Source: Rouxiella sp. S1S-2 (lineage in GTDB: Bacteria > Pseudomonadota > Gammaproteobacteria > Enterobacterales > Enterobacteriaceae). From it: a DNA stretch of 64,000 nucleotides. Below, piece by piece: positions 8,433 through 16,222 of the stretch (the stretch's first letter is position 1; every line of letters starts with the position of its first letter). The notes beneath the pieces were generated by a model, which was not told the DNA's origin, searched no databases, and saw only the letters and a program-made list of their open reading frames with translations. The stretch is from positions 2,604,001 through 2,668,000 of the forward strand of contig NZ_WFKL01000001.1 in NCBI RefSeq assembly GCF_009208105.1. Reading direction: 5' to 3'. Position numbers and translations under genes: made by a program.

Positions 8433-9922
8433 TTCAGCCTCAGGTCAAACAGCGGAATACGGGAGTCGGCGCGACCGGCGAAGGTCAGTGCATCAGAGCT
8501 GGCATACAGCGCGTCTTCCTTGTACAGCGGGATCAGCGGCTGCTGTTGGGTGACAACTTCCTGCACCTGCTGCAAGATCTTCTCACGTTTTGTCGGGTCT
8601 ACCGTCAGGCGACTGCTGTTTAACAGCGCGTCCAGCTCGGGCGAATTAACCGTGGAGTAAGGTTCACCCGAGTGCAAAATCGGGTAGAGCGCCGCGTCAG
8701 CATCCAGTGTTTGCGTCGAACCCCACGCCAGCATATAGATGGGTGCCTGTTTCTGAGCGGCAACCTGCTGGGTGTAAACCGACCACTCCGGCACTTCTAG
8801 CTCGGCTTTAACGCCAATCGCTGCGAGGTCCTGCACGATGGCCTGTGCGACATCAGCACTGGCGATATAGCGGCGAGGTGCTTGAAAACGAATAGTAAAA
8901 CCTTGCGGATAACCGGCTTCTGCGAGCAATGACTTAGCTTTGGCAATATCCTGCGCTGGGGCGGGAATGGCTTTGTAGCCGAAATCTTTCGGTCCCGCCA
9001 TGGTGCCGGTTGGCGTACCGAAACCGTGTAGCAGGTCGCGGGTGTATGCCTGCCGATTCAAGGCCAGCGACAGCGCCTGACGAACGCGCACGTCATTAAG
9101 CGGTTTTTGGTCATTCTTCAATCCAAGATAAATAGTCAGGCCGCCGTTTTTAACCTGCTCGAGATGAACGCTGGGTTTATTCTTCAGCGCGGGGACTAAC
9201 TCGGCAGGTACGCCGTCTACCAGTTGTACTTCACCGGTCAGTAGCGCAGTAACGCGTGCGGTGGCCTCGGGAATCGGCCGCCAAGTGACGGTATCGATTG
9301 CGGGCTTACCGCGCCAGTAATCAGGATTCGCCTGCATGACCACTTTTTCATCCGGCACGAACGCGCTAAGGGTGTAGGCCCCTGAGCCTATCGGCTTACG
9401 CGCAAACTCGGCGGCGCCCACCTTGGTGACGTAGGCCGGGGGCACAATATAAGTGGGATAGCGGCTCATACGTGTTGGCAGCAGTGGATCCGGACCGTTA
9501 GTATGGATTATTACCTGATAATCCCCGCTGACTTCGACCGATTTGATCGTGCGTATATAGGAGATAGTGGGGGCATGATTAGCGGGATCCAGAATGCGAT
9601 CGATAGAGAATTTCACTGCCTGTGCGTTCACCGGCTCGCCGTCGCTAAACTTGACGCCCTGACGAAGCGTGAACTCCCACGTGCTGTCGTCCAATGACTT
9701 CCAACGGGTTGCCAAACCTGGGACAAGCTTCATGTTTGCGTCACGCAGTACCAAGGTGTCAAATAGGTTATCAACCAGCGTGGCAGGTTCTTTTAAAAAG
9801 CCGGGATCCATCGCCGTTGCCGAAGTGGTTTGTGCAATAAACAGTTCAGAGGCCAGGGCTGCTGGGGCTAGAAGACTCATTAATACAGCCAGCGAAGCCA
9901 GCTTGAATGCAGGTATTCTCAT
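8429..9922 (-). CDS. ABC transporter substrate-binding protein, family 5 (peptide/nickel type)
   Basis: A 497-residue periplasmic binding protein with a Sec signal peptide (residues 1 to about 24, ending PAALAS). The SBP family 5 signature LVPGLATRWKSLDDSTWEFTLR lies around residues 65-85, split here by its continuation KFSDGEPV. Family members bind di- and oligopeptides, glutathione, nickel chelates or opines, so the ligand cannot be read from sequence. It is the first gene of the minus-strand operon that continues with two permeases and four enzymes. A strong palindrome lies upstream near 10034-10058 between it and the divergent GntR gene. Confidence 0.9.
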   Translation of the reverse strand: MRIPAFKLASLAVLMSLLAPAALASELFIAQTTSATAMDPGFLKEPATLVDNLFDTLVLRDANMKLVPGLATRWKSLDDSTWEFTLRQGVKFSDGEPVNAQAVKFSIDRILDPANHAPTISYIRTIKSVEVSGDYQVIIHTNGPDPLLPTRMSRYPTYIVPPAYVTKVGAAEFARKPIGSGAYTLSAFVPDEKVVMQANPDYWRGKPAIDTVTWRPIPEATARVTALLTGEVQLVDGVPAELVPALKNKPSVHLEQVKNGGLTIYLGLKNDQKPLNDVRVRQALSLALNRQAYTRDLLHGFGTPTGTMAGPKDFGYKAIPAPAQDIAKAKSLLAEAGYPQGFTIRFQAPRRYIASADVAQAIVQDLAAIGVKAELEVPEWSVYTQQVAAQKQAPIYMLAWGSTQTLDADAALYPILHSGEPYSTVNSPELDALLNSSRLTVDPTKREKILQQVQEVVTQQQPLIPLYKEDALYASSDALTFAGRADSRIPLFDLRLK

Positions 9923-10031
9923 CTACGGTCATTCCCAAGGTGAAGCCGTCAAGCGGGTTGACGGAATTAAAGTTAAGTTGTGCACTTTAAAAGTACATCA
10001 CAAAAACGTTCATTCAATGTTCAATTCCCTA

Positions 10032-10060
10032 ATACATGATATATCCTATATAATGTATTT
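10032..10060. promoter_or_regulatory. palindromic operator candidate for the GntR regulator
   Basis: In the region between the divergent binding-protein and GntR genes there is a near-perfect palindrome: arms AATACAT and ATGTATT flank an inner ATATAT/TATATA pair, with 12 of 14 position pairs matching. FCD-type GntR regulators commonly bind such AT-rich dyads and often control the divergent operon. Binding by the adjacent regulator is inference. Confidence 0.55.
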
Positions 10061-10122
10061 TTGGCAAGCTACGGATTAAACCGCAAAAGAAAAGCCTAAA
10101 TTTTGCTAAAGGAAAATGTCAC

Positions 10123-10779
10123 ATGTTTGAGATGGAAAAAGCGCAGCGGGTAAGTCTGACCACTCAGGTTGAAGCCAAGCTAAAAGGGGCGTTGATTGTT
10201 GGCGTATTGAAGCCGGGGGCGCGATTGGTGACGAAAGAAATAGCCGAACAGCTTGGCACCAGCGTGACGCCCGTGCGTGAAGCCTTGCTTAGGCTGGTAT
10301 CTGCCGGTGCGCTCGATGCTACGCCCGCACAGGCCTTTTTGGTGCCGAAAATCCCGCTGGCGCGCTATCAGGAAATTACTCTGATCCGCAAAAATCTCGA
10401 AGGCCTGGCCGTATTAGAAGCAAGCCAGCAGGTGACACCGGCGGCGATTGACCAGTTAACTGTGCTGAATGCGCGCTTTATGGCGGCAAAAGTTGCCGAA
10501 AACGTTGAGGAGGCGCTGCAGGCCAACCGTGAATTTCGTTTTGCACTGTATGCGCAAGCCAATATGCCGACCTTAACTACACTGATTGAGCAACTGTGGG
10601 TGCAGATAGGGCCGTGCTTTAACTATCTCTATCCACAGTCTGCGCATGTGGCGCAGGGGCAGCATAATTACGATCAGCTGTTGGTGGCGTTGGCAGCGGG
10701 CGACAGCAAGCGCTGTGTCAAACTGATTCATAAATCGATTGATGACGGGGCGGCGATTTTGGAGAAGCACTACTTCTGA
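10123..10779 (+). CDS. GntR-family transcriptional regulator, FCD subfamily
   Basis: A 218-residue regulator. The N-terminal winged helix-turn-helix (residues about 10-75) contains GVLKPGARLVTKEIAEQLGTS followed by VTPVREALLRL, the standard GntR pattern described here in two pieces. The C-terminal helical part (about 85-210) fits the FCD/FadR_C ligand domain that usually senses small carboxylates. An AAAGGA ribosome site precedes the ATG. It is divergent from the sulfur/peptide operon and probably regulates it. The ligand could be a pathway intermediate; the sequence does not identify it. Confidence 0.88.
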   Translation: MFEMEKAQRVSLTTQVEAKLKGALIVGVLKPGARLVTKEIAEQLGTSVTPVREALLRLVSAGALDATPAQAFLVPKIPLARYQEITLIRKNLEGLAVLEASQQVTPAAIDQLTVLNARFMAAKVAENVEEALQANREFRFALYAQANMPTLTTLIEQLWVQIGPCFNYLYPQSAHVAQGQHNYDQLLVALAAGDSKRCVKLIHKSIDDGAAILEKHYF

Positions 10780-10794
10780 TTGACCGTTTTTGAC

Positions 10795-10900
10795 TCGGGG
10801 GTCTTCCCCATATTTTGATGTGAGCCAAATGCAGAATAAGGATGGTTAAAATTTTGCACGGTTTCAGGGGGAAGTCCCCTCCCCAAATTTTGAGGAGGGC
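10795..10900. repeat. inverted-repeat-rich intergenic element
   Basis: Two G/C-tract blocks, GGGGGTCTTCCCC at about 10797 and GGGGGAAGTCCCC at about 10866, are close to reverse complements of each other, and each is followed by a TATTTTGA/AAATTTTGA-like segment. A hairpin with arms CCCTCC (10877-10882) and GGAGGG (10894-10899) overlaps the second block. No T-tract follows, so a classic terminator is doubtful. It may be a palindromic REP/BIME-like element. It lies between the 3' ends of the GntR and monooxygenase genes. Confidence 0.4.
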
Positions 10901-10919
10901 TAGGGTGGCGTGTTGCGGA

Positions 10920-12266
10920 TTAGGCGCTAACCTGTTCTTTCTTCGACGTCTTTTTAGCAGCAAACTGATTTTGCGGTTCGCGCAGTCCAAGGTTTTCGCG
11001 CAGAGTATTACCTTCATATTCAGTACGATACAGCCCGCGCTGCTGCAAAATGGGAATGACCTGTTCGACAAAATCATCAAAGGCGGTGGGCGTTCCACCT
11101 CGAACGATAAAGCCGTCGGTTGCGCCAAAGGTGAACCAATGTTCGAAGCCATCAGCCACGTCTTTCGCTGTACCAAGGAAGCTCGGTCGTGGTGTAGCGG
11201 CTTCCAACGCCGCCTGACGCAGGGTTAATCCGCGCGCTTTAGCATCGTTTTTAATTTTGTCGGTGGTGCTTCGGAAGCTGTTTTGGCCTAAATCACCGAT
11301 GTCCGGGAACGGCGCATCCAGGTCGTGCTGGCTAAAGTTATAATGCTCAAAATAGCGACCCAAATACTCCAATGCCTTATCGATGGTCACCAGTTGTGCG
11401 GTCTGCTGATATTTTTGCTCGGCATCTTCAACCGTGTCACCAATAATCACGCTGGTGCCCTGGAAGACGCGGATATCTTCAGCGTCGCGGCCATTTTCAA
11501 CCAGTTGACGCTTAACGTCCTGCAGGAATTCGCGGGCCAGTTCAGGCGTTTCCTGACGGGTATAAATGGCGTCGGCAGCCTCGGCGGCAAAGGCTTTGCC
11601 CTGATCAGAAGCTCCAGCCTGAAACACAATGGGCCGACCCTGTGGTGAGCGCCCCACGTTAAGTGGTCCCTGTACCGAGTAATATTTACCCTGATGATTC
11701 AATGTATGCAGTTTATCGCGGTCAAAAAATTGTCCGCTCTCTTTGTTGCGTACAAACGCATCTTTTTCCCACGAGTCCCACAGACCTTTCGCCACCTGCA
11801 GATATTCGCTGGCGATGCGATAGCGCTCGTCGTGTTCTGGATGCTTGTCGCGCGAGAAGTTTTTGGCAGAGCCTTCAAGTGGCGAGGTGACAACGTTCCA
11901 TCCTGCACGGCCACCGCTCAAGTGGTCGAGGCTGGCAAACTGGCGTGCGACGGTAAACGGCTCACTGTAAGAGGTTGAAAGCGTGGCCACCAGGCCGATT
12001 TTTTGCGTGACCAGCGACAGTGCCGAGAGCAGGGTGATGGGCTCAAAGCGATTAAGAAAATGCGGAATCGATTGCTCGGTAATGTAAAGTCCGTCAGCAA
12101 CAAACAGGAAGTCAAACTTGGCTTTTTCGGCTTGTTTTGCCAGGTTCTGCACGAATTCGACGTTAATGCTGGCATCTGATACGGCATCTGGATGACGCCA
12201 GGCCGACATATTCCCCGATGGGCCTTGAATAATCGCACCCAAACGCAACTGTCTTTTTTTGCTCAT
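10920..12266 (-). CDS. FMNH2-dependent monooxygenase, NtaA/SnaA/DszA family
   Basis: A 448-residue bacterial-luciferase-like (TIM barrel) monooxygenase. It opens with [20 protein letters not shown] and has the conserved [17 protein letters not shown] segment near residue 115, [13 protein letters not shown] near 225 and the C-terminal [18 protein letters not shown]. Relatives oxidise nitrilotriacetate, dibenzothiophene sulfone and N-acetyl-S-alkyl-cysteines using FMNH2 from a separate reductase. It is the last gene of an operon with a GNAT acetyltransferase and a second luciferase-like enzyme. It is a paralogue of the enzyme at 32001-33305, supporting a role in C-S bond cleavage of acetylated cysteine conjugates. 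The C-terminal tail is Lys-rich. Confidence 0.88.
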   Translation of the reverse strand: MSKKRQLRLGAIIQGPSGNMSAWRHPDAVSDASINVEFVQNLAKQAEKAKFDFLFVADGLYITEQSIPHFLNRFEPITLLSALSLVTQKIGLVATLSTSYSEPFTVARQFASLDHLSGGRAGWNVVTSPLEGSAKNFSRDKHPEHDERYRIASEYLQVAKGLWDSWEKDAFVRNKESGQFFDRDKLHTLNHQGKYYSVQGPLNVGRSPQGRPIVFQAGASDQGKAFAAEAADAIYTRQETPELAREFLQDVKRQLVENGRDAEDIRVFQGTSVIIGDTVEDAEQKYQQTAQLVTIDKALEYLGRYFEHYNFSQHDLDAPFPDIGDLGQNSFRSTTDKIKNDAKARGLTLRQAALEAATPRPSFLGTAKDVADGFEHWFTFGATDGFIVRGGTPTAFDDFVEQVIPILQQRGLYRTEYEGNTLRENLGLREPQNQFAAKKTSKKEQVSA

Positions 12267-12320
12267 GCTATTTTCCTTTCCAGAATGCTGAACGCGCTTT
12301 GATAGGTCGCGTTATTCGTT

Positions 12321-12884
12321 TTAAACCAAGCTGCCCGAGTCGGCGACGGTGCGGACGTACTCTTTCTGCTCCTGCGCCTCGTAAATATCTTGTCGAAGAA
12401 TTTTGCGCAGATAGACCAGCTCGACGCCTAACGGATTGGTGGCAGTGTGAAACGCCTCATAGCCACGGCGCTGATAGAGCGCCGTTAACCAAGGGTGACG
12501 AATGGCAGTTGCCAGATAGACGGCGGGGGCTTTTACCTGGTCGCGCAAAAATGTTTCTTCTGCATAGTTAATTATTTTCGCACCATAGCCTTGGCCTTTA
12601 GCCTGCTCATTCACTGCAAACCAGTGAATAAACGGCCAAGGCGCGGGCGAAGAGTACTTCGACGGCGTCCAGGGGAATCGCACCGTGGCGGTGGCAGTAA
12701 TGCCAAGCTCTGTTTCCAGCAGAAAAGTACTTTCGTTACGAATAACCGTGCGAACGTCCTCGACGCTGGCGCGGGTTATCGTGAAATGAATGTTGTGTTC
12801 TTGCAGCGAGGCATAGGCTTTTTGCAACATGCTGTGCAGCGCCTGTGCATCTGACTCATTGGCAAGGCGGATAGTTTCACTCAT
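12321..12884 (-). CDS. GNAT-family N-acetyltransferase (YxeL/SnaB-like)
   Basis: A 187-residue acetyltransferase with the acetyl-CoA motif A around GQGYGAKIINYAEE (residues about 97-110) and the segment KAPAVYLATAIRHPWLTALY followed by RRGYE. The same KAPAV-x-L-x-TA-x-x-HPWL-x-x-LY-x-x-RG pattern occurs in the GNAT at 30072-30605, so the two are paralogues. In Bacillus sulfur-salvage operons such enzymes N-acetylate S-substituted cysteines before monooxygenation. It is the middle gene of a three-gene operon: 10 bp from the upstream LLM gene and 54 bp from the downstream monooxygenase. Confidence 0.85.
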   Translation of the reverse strand: MSETIRLANESDAQALHSMLQKAYASLQEHNIHFTITRASVEDVRTVIRNESTFLLETELGITATATVRFPWTPSKYSSPAPWPFIHWFAVNEQAKGQGYGAKIINYAEETFLRDQVKAPAVYLATAIRHPWLTALYQRRGYEAFHTATNPLGVELVYLRKILRQDIYEAQEQKEYVRTVADSGSLV

Positions 12885-12894
12885 CTCAAATTCC

Positions 12895-13893
12895 TTAGGC
12901 CAGAGCGACGCTGGCGCTGGCTAGCAGCTCAAGCGAACGTAGGCGAGCCTGTGACTGCGCAACCGGAGAATCAATAACGAACTCTTCTACGCCATATTTA
13001 GCCTGCAGGGCCTCAAGCTGTTGATGTACTTCTTCGCCGGTACCGACAAGCACGGCGGATTTTCGCTCTTCAATTTTGTGTGATTCGGCTTTCGACTGGC
13101 GAATGTAGGCTTCGGCATGCTCCAGGCTGCCGACGTTGACCCGTTGGCCATCGCTGGCCACCACGCGGTAAAGTTGCCCTTCTGCCACCAGTTTTTTCGC
13201 CTGTTCGGCGGTGTCGGCTACGATGACTGGCACGGCAAGCAGCGCGCGGCCCCCGTTACTGTCGTGGCTATAGGCCGAGAGTGCACGGGAAATATCGCGT
13301 TCGTCCGCATTCAGATGTGCGGCAAAAACAAAGTTCCATCCCAGGCTTGCTGCCAGTCGCGCACTCTCTTCGCTGGCACCCAGCAGGAAGCGTGCGGCCG
13401 TTTGCGGTGGCTGCGGCGTGGCGGAAAGTGTGTCGCCATTCTGTTCTCTCACCGGCACGGATAACCAGTCGTTGAGCAGTTTAAGCTGGGCAGCGAAATC
13501 GCCTTTTTGTTTGGGATCGACCGCATATTGCAGGGCGTGCGTAGACAGCGGCAGTCCGCCTGGTGCTTTACCTACGCCAAGATCAACACGGCCAGGTGCC
13601 AGCGAGGCCAATTGGTTAAAGTTTTCGGCGACTTTAAACGGACTATAATGCTGCAGCATCACGCCGCCTGATCCCACTCGCAGCTTGCGCGTGTGGGCCA
13701 GTATCCAGGCAATCACAACTTCGGGTGAAGAGATAGCCAGTCTGTCGGTATTGTGGTGCTCGGCCAGCCAAAAACGGTGATAACCCCATTTTTCAGCCTT
13801 CTGCGCCAACTCTAACGTGCGCTTCAGTGCACTGGCGGCGTCCTCATGTTCATCAAGAGGACTTTTATCTAGCAAACTTAAACGGTATCCCAT
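12895..13893 (-). CDS. LLM-class flavin-dependent oxidoreductase (MsnO8 type)
   Basis: A 332-residue luciferase-like protein starting MGYRLSLLDKSPL. It carries the family's RFWLAEHHN motif near residue 40, LRVGSGGVMLQHYSPFKVAENF near 72 (split), and FLLGASEESARLAA near 170. It probably uses reduced flavin and oxygen. It is the first gene of the operon with the GNAT and NtaA-type genes, a grouping also seen as YtmO-like enzymes in Bacillus S-alkylcysteine salvage. Its own substrate is unknown. Confidence 0.85.
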   Translation of the reverse strand: MGYRLSLLDKSPLDEHEDAASALKRTLELAQKAEKWGYHRFWLAEHHNTDRLAISSPEVVIAWILAHTRKLRVGSGGVMLQHYSPFKVAENFNQLASLAPGRVDLGVGKAPGGLPLSTHALQYAVDPKQKGDFAAQLKLLNDWLSVPVREQNGDTLSATPQPPQTAARFLLGASEESARLAASLGWNFVFAAHLNADERDISRALSAYSHDSNGGRALLAVPVIVADTAEQAKKLVAEGQLYRVVASDGQRVNVGSLEHAEAYIRQSKAESHKIEERKSAVLVGTGEEVHQQLEALQAKYGVEEFVIDSPVAQSQARLRSLELLASASVALA

Positions 13894-14084
13894 CCTTTTT
13901 CCTTTTATGTGCTCAGGGAGTGATACCAGCGATTATTAAATTCAGGAAGATACGAAGTAAAACAACAATAGTTGCTATTAAGTTGCGCTAAATGAGATAG
14001 CGAGCAGGGGGGCGGTTTGCGGATGAAAGCAAATAGGCTAAAGTGGCAGTCCTGACCGTTATTCCTCATGTCCGACAGGTAATC

Positions 14085-14516
14085 ATGCCCGCACCGTTAA
14101 CTGAAGAAACGCTTAATGCACACTGCCAGCAGCTTTTCGCTCTGGTAAAAACACTGAGAATTGACCCATTGGTGCCTGAAAATCAGGTGCTGGATCGGGT
14201 GGCACTCAGTTTTCGCAAACTGCTAAATTTTATGGCCCAGCACCATGACGTTAATGCCTGCGCGCTGCTAACCTCGGCCTCTTCACCGTTGGCGCGGGAG
14301 CATCTCGCCGAACTCATGCAGGAAAATTTTTCAGCCGCGCAGCTGGGCGGAGTGTTTCGTCAAGATATTCCAGCGGCGCTTTTGGCGCAGTTTTTTACTG
14401 GCATGCTGCTGCAGTTGGCACAGTTGGGCGGTGAACCTGCTGTGCGTCATCAGCAGAGCCTGGCTGCGAGCAAACTGTTCTGCGAAGGGGCCTGGACGGG
14501 TGCGGAAAGAGGTTAG
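14085..14516 (+). CDS. small protein resembling a TetR ligand domain without HTH
   Basis: 143 residues from the ATG at 14085; a GTG at 14043 would add 14 residues. The helical sequence, with a region like LAREHLAELMQENFSAAQLGG and a later FTGMLLQLAQLGG-type helix, resembles the C-terminal ligand/dimer domain of TetR regulators. No helix-turn-helix is encoded upstream in any frame that I can find. It could be a headless relic of a regulator for the neighbouring monooxygenase operon, or a true small protein. The assignment is tentative. Confidence 0.45.
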   Translation: MPAPLTEETLNAHCQQLFALVKTLRIDPLVPENQVLDRVALSFRKLLNFMAQHHDVNACALLTSASSPLAREHLAELMQENFSAAQLGGVFRQDIPAALLAQFFTGMLLQLAQLGGEPAVRHQQSLAASKLFCEGAWTGAERG

Positions 14517-14537
14517 GCGTTTAAAAATGAGTAACGG

Positions 14538-15554
14538 TTACTGATAAGGTCCTGGCCCCGTCGATTCGCGAACGATCAGTTCTCCGGGAAAGGGTCTTAG
14601 TGCTTCAAATGGCCTGCCTTCCATCATGTCCACTAACTGCCTCAGAGTCGTTTTAATCATCTCTGCCACAGGCACTCTTACGCTGCTGACGGAAGGCATG
14701 AAATAGGTGGCCATAGGAATATCATCGAAACCAATCAGTGAGACATCTTGAGGAATACGTTTCCCTGCTGCGTACAAAGAATTTGCCGCACCGATGGCCA
14801 TATCATCATTGCTGGCAACCAGTGCGGTGAAATGTATGCCACGCTCCAACAACGTTTCGGCGGCTGCAAGCCCGCTGCGCGGTGTCCACGCTCCTTCAAC
14901 AACCCATTGTTCTCTAAAGGGAATGCCGTGTAGTTCTAGCGCCTCTCGGTATCCCTGCAGGCGACTATCGGCCGAGGGCGACCCCGGCGACCCGCAAATA
15001 AAGGCAATATCACGATGACCCGTTTTAATCAGATGACTGACCGCATTGAGGCTGTACTGCTGATGATCGGCATAAACACAGTGTTGGGGACTAAGATCAA
15101 GTCGTCGGTTCATCACAATAATGGGTTTGGTTGAGGCAGAGATTATCGCGCTTAGCTCGTCGGCGTTAAGAAAGCAAGGATAGACAATGATGCCGTCGCA
15201 GCGTAAATCGAGCAGGAATTCTATCGCCTGCCGCTCTTCTTCGGCACTGTGCTTGCCGTCGGCCAGCACCAACTGGCGGCCATAATTTTCAGTTGAGGTT
15301 GCGGTCTGAAAGAGCAGCTCAGTAAAATAGGGACCGTTGTATAAAGTGTTACTGACCATCAACCCAATGCTTTGTGATTTGCTGGTCGCCAGATTTCGCG
15401 CCAGCAGGTTGGGGCGATAGCCGGTTTCTTCAACGGCTTTAAAAACGCGGTCGCGGGTGGTTTTACTCACATAGCTGTTGCCTGCTAAAACTCTTGAAAC
15501 CGTGGCTTTTGAAACGCCCGCTTTCTTGGCTACGTCGAGCATGGTTATCATCAT
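14538..15554 (-). CDS. LacI-family repressor of the beta-glucoside PTS operon
   Basis: A 338-residue LacI/GalR regulator. The N-terminal HTH reads MLDVAKKAGVSKATVSRVL and the hinge region RPNLLARNLA, followed by a periplasmic-binding-protein-like domain (residues about 60-330) with SIGLMVSN and IGFDDIPMA motifs. It is divergent from the PTS genes, and a LacI-type operator with a central CG (15833-15848) overlaps their probable -35 box. It is therefore probably their local repressor, relieved by a phosphorylated or free beta-glucoside. Confidence 0.9.
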   Translation of the reverse strand: MMITMLDVAKKAGVSKATVSRVLAGNSYVSKTTRDRVFKAVEETGYRPNLLARNLATSKSQSIGLMVSNTLYNGPYFTELLFQTATSTENYGRQLVLADGKHSAEEERQAIEFLLDLRCDGIIVYPCFLNADELSAIISASTKPIIVMNRRLDLSPQHCVYADHQQYSLNAVSHLIKTGHRDIAFICGSPGSPSADSRLQGYREALELHGIPFREQWVVEGAWTPRSGLAAAETLLERGIHFTALVASNDDMAIGAANSLYAAGKRIPQDVSLIGFDDIPMATYFMPSVSSVRVPVAEMIKTTLRQLVDMMEGRPFEALRPFPGELIVRESTGPGPYQ

Positions 15555-15800
15555 TAATCCCCATAAACTGCATTTTTCATTTTAGCTATCGTACCTCGTT
15601 ATTTATTAAATAAACAAGTTATTCAATAGGGATATAGTCGCTTAATTATTGCTGGTAGTTATACTCATTTCATATGATTTTATATTTATAGCCTTAATAT
15701 TTTCTGGGGGATTAACGTTAATATTTTCTTAAATTAACAATATTCCCAACGAAGGATTAATTCAGTCATGATGGTCGAAATTAAGCAATTTCATGTCCTT

Positions 15801-15816
15801 TGCGATCGGCATCACA
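15801..15816 (+). promoter_or_regulatory. CRP-binding site
   Basis: TGCGATCGGCATCACA matches the CRP consensus TGTGA-N6-TCACA at 9 of 10 core positions. Its centre is about 68 bp before the likely transcription start near 15877, a normal class I activator position. This implies glucose repression of the PTS genes. Confidence 0.7.
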
Positions 15817-15832
15817 AATCAAACTAACTAAT

Positions 15833-15848
15833 CTGAAACCGGTTGCAG
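15833..15848. promoter_or_regulatory. LacI-family operator
   Basis: CTGAAACCGGTTGCAG is a 16-bp palindrome with a central CG and one mismatched pair, the standard form of LacI/GalR operators. It overlaps the predicted -35 hexamer, a repressing position, and lies beside the divergent LacI gene. Confidence 0.7.
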
Positions 15849-15870
15849 AAACGAGCTTGCATTGTATATT
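15843..15870 (+). promoter_or_regulatory. sigma70 promoter of the PTS operon
   Basis: -35 TTGCAG (15843-15848), 16-bp spacer, -10 TATATT (15865-15870). The arrangement with the upstream CRP site and overlapping operator makes it the best promoter in the region. Confidence 0.55.
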
Positions 15871-15898
15871 TTAATTTAAACACTACGCCGAGGGATGA

Positions 15899-16222
15899 AT
15901 GATGAATAAGGTCTTACTGTGCTGCGCCGCCGGAATGTCTACCAGTATGCTTGTCCAGCGGATGGAAAAATACGCTACGCAAAATAATATCGACGTTAAA
16001 ATAAATGCCATCGCTTTTGACGAGTTTAGCGAGCAAATTCATCACTATGACGTGTGTTTGCTCGGGCCACAAATCAAGTACAAGCTGGCCGAATTCAAAG
16101 TTATCGCCGACCAACTCAATAAGCCGATTGCCGTGATCAACATGATGGATTACGGCATGATGAACGGCGAGAAAATTCTGAACGAAGCATTAAAAATGCT
16201 TACCTCCTATGAGGCAAAATAA
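15899..16222 (+). CDS. PTS enzyme IIB, lactose/cellobiose family
   Basis: A 107-residue IIB domain. The phosphocysteine loop reads LLCCAAGMSTSML near residues 6-17; by alignment with IIB-cellobiose, Cys9 just before AAGMS is the phosphorylated residue. The LLGPQIKYKL segment near 55 is also typical. It takes phosphate from IIA and passes it to the sugar bound by IIC. It is the first gene of the operon and its stop overlaps the IIC start (TAATG). Confidence 0.92.
   Translation: MMNKVLLCCAAGMSTSMLVQRMEKYATQNNIDVKINAIAFDEFSEQIHHYDVCLLGPQIKYKLAEFKVIADQLNKPIAVINMMDYGMMNGEKILNEALKMLTSYEAK

Larger units (their letters stand above)
15555..15898. other. divergent control region of the PTS operon
   Basis: 344 bp without a gene between the LacI repressor and the PTS IIB gene. 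The left part is AT-rich with nothing clear. The right part holds, in order, a CRP site (15801-15816), a LacI-type operator (15833-15848) and a sigma70 promoter (15843-15870), each listed separately. Confidence 0.7.
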
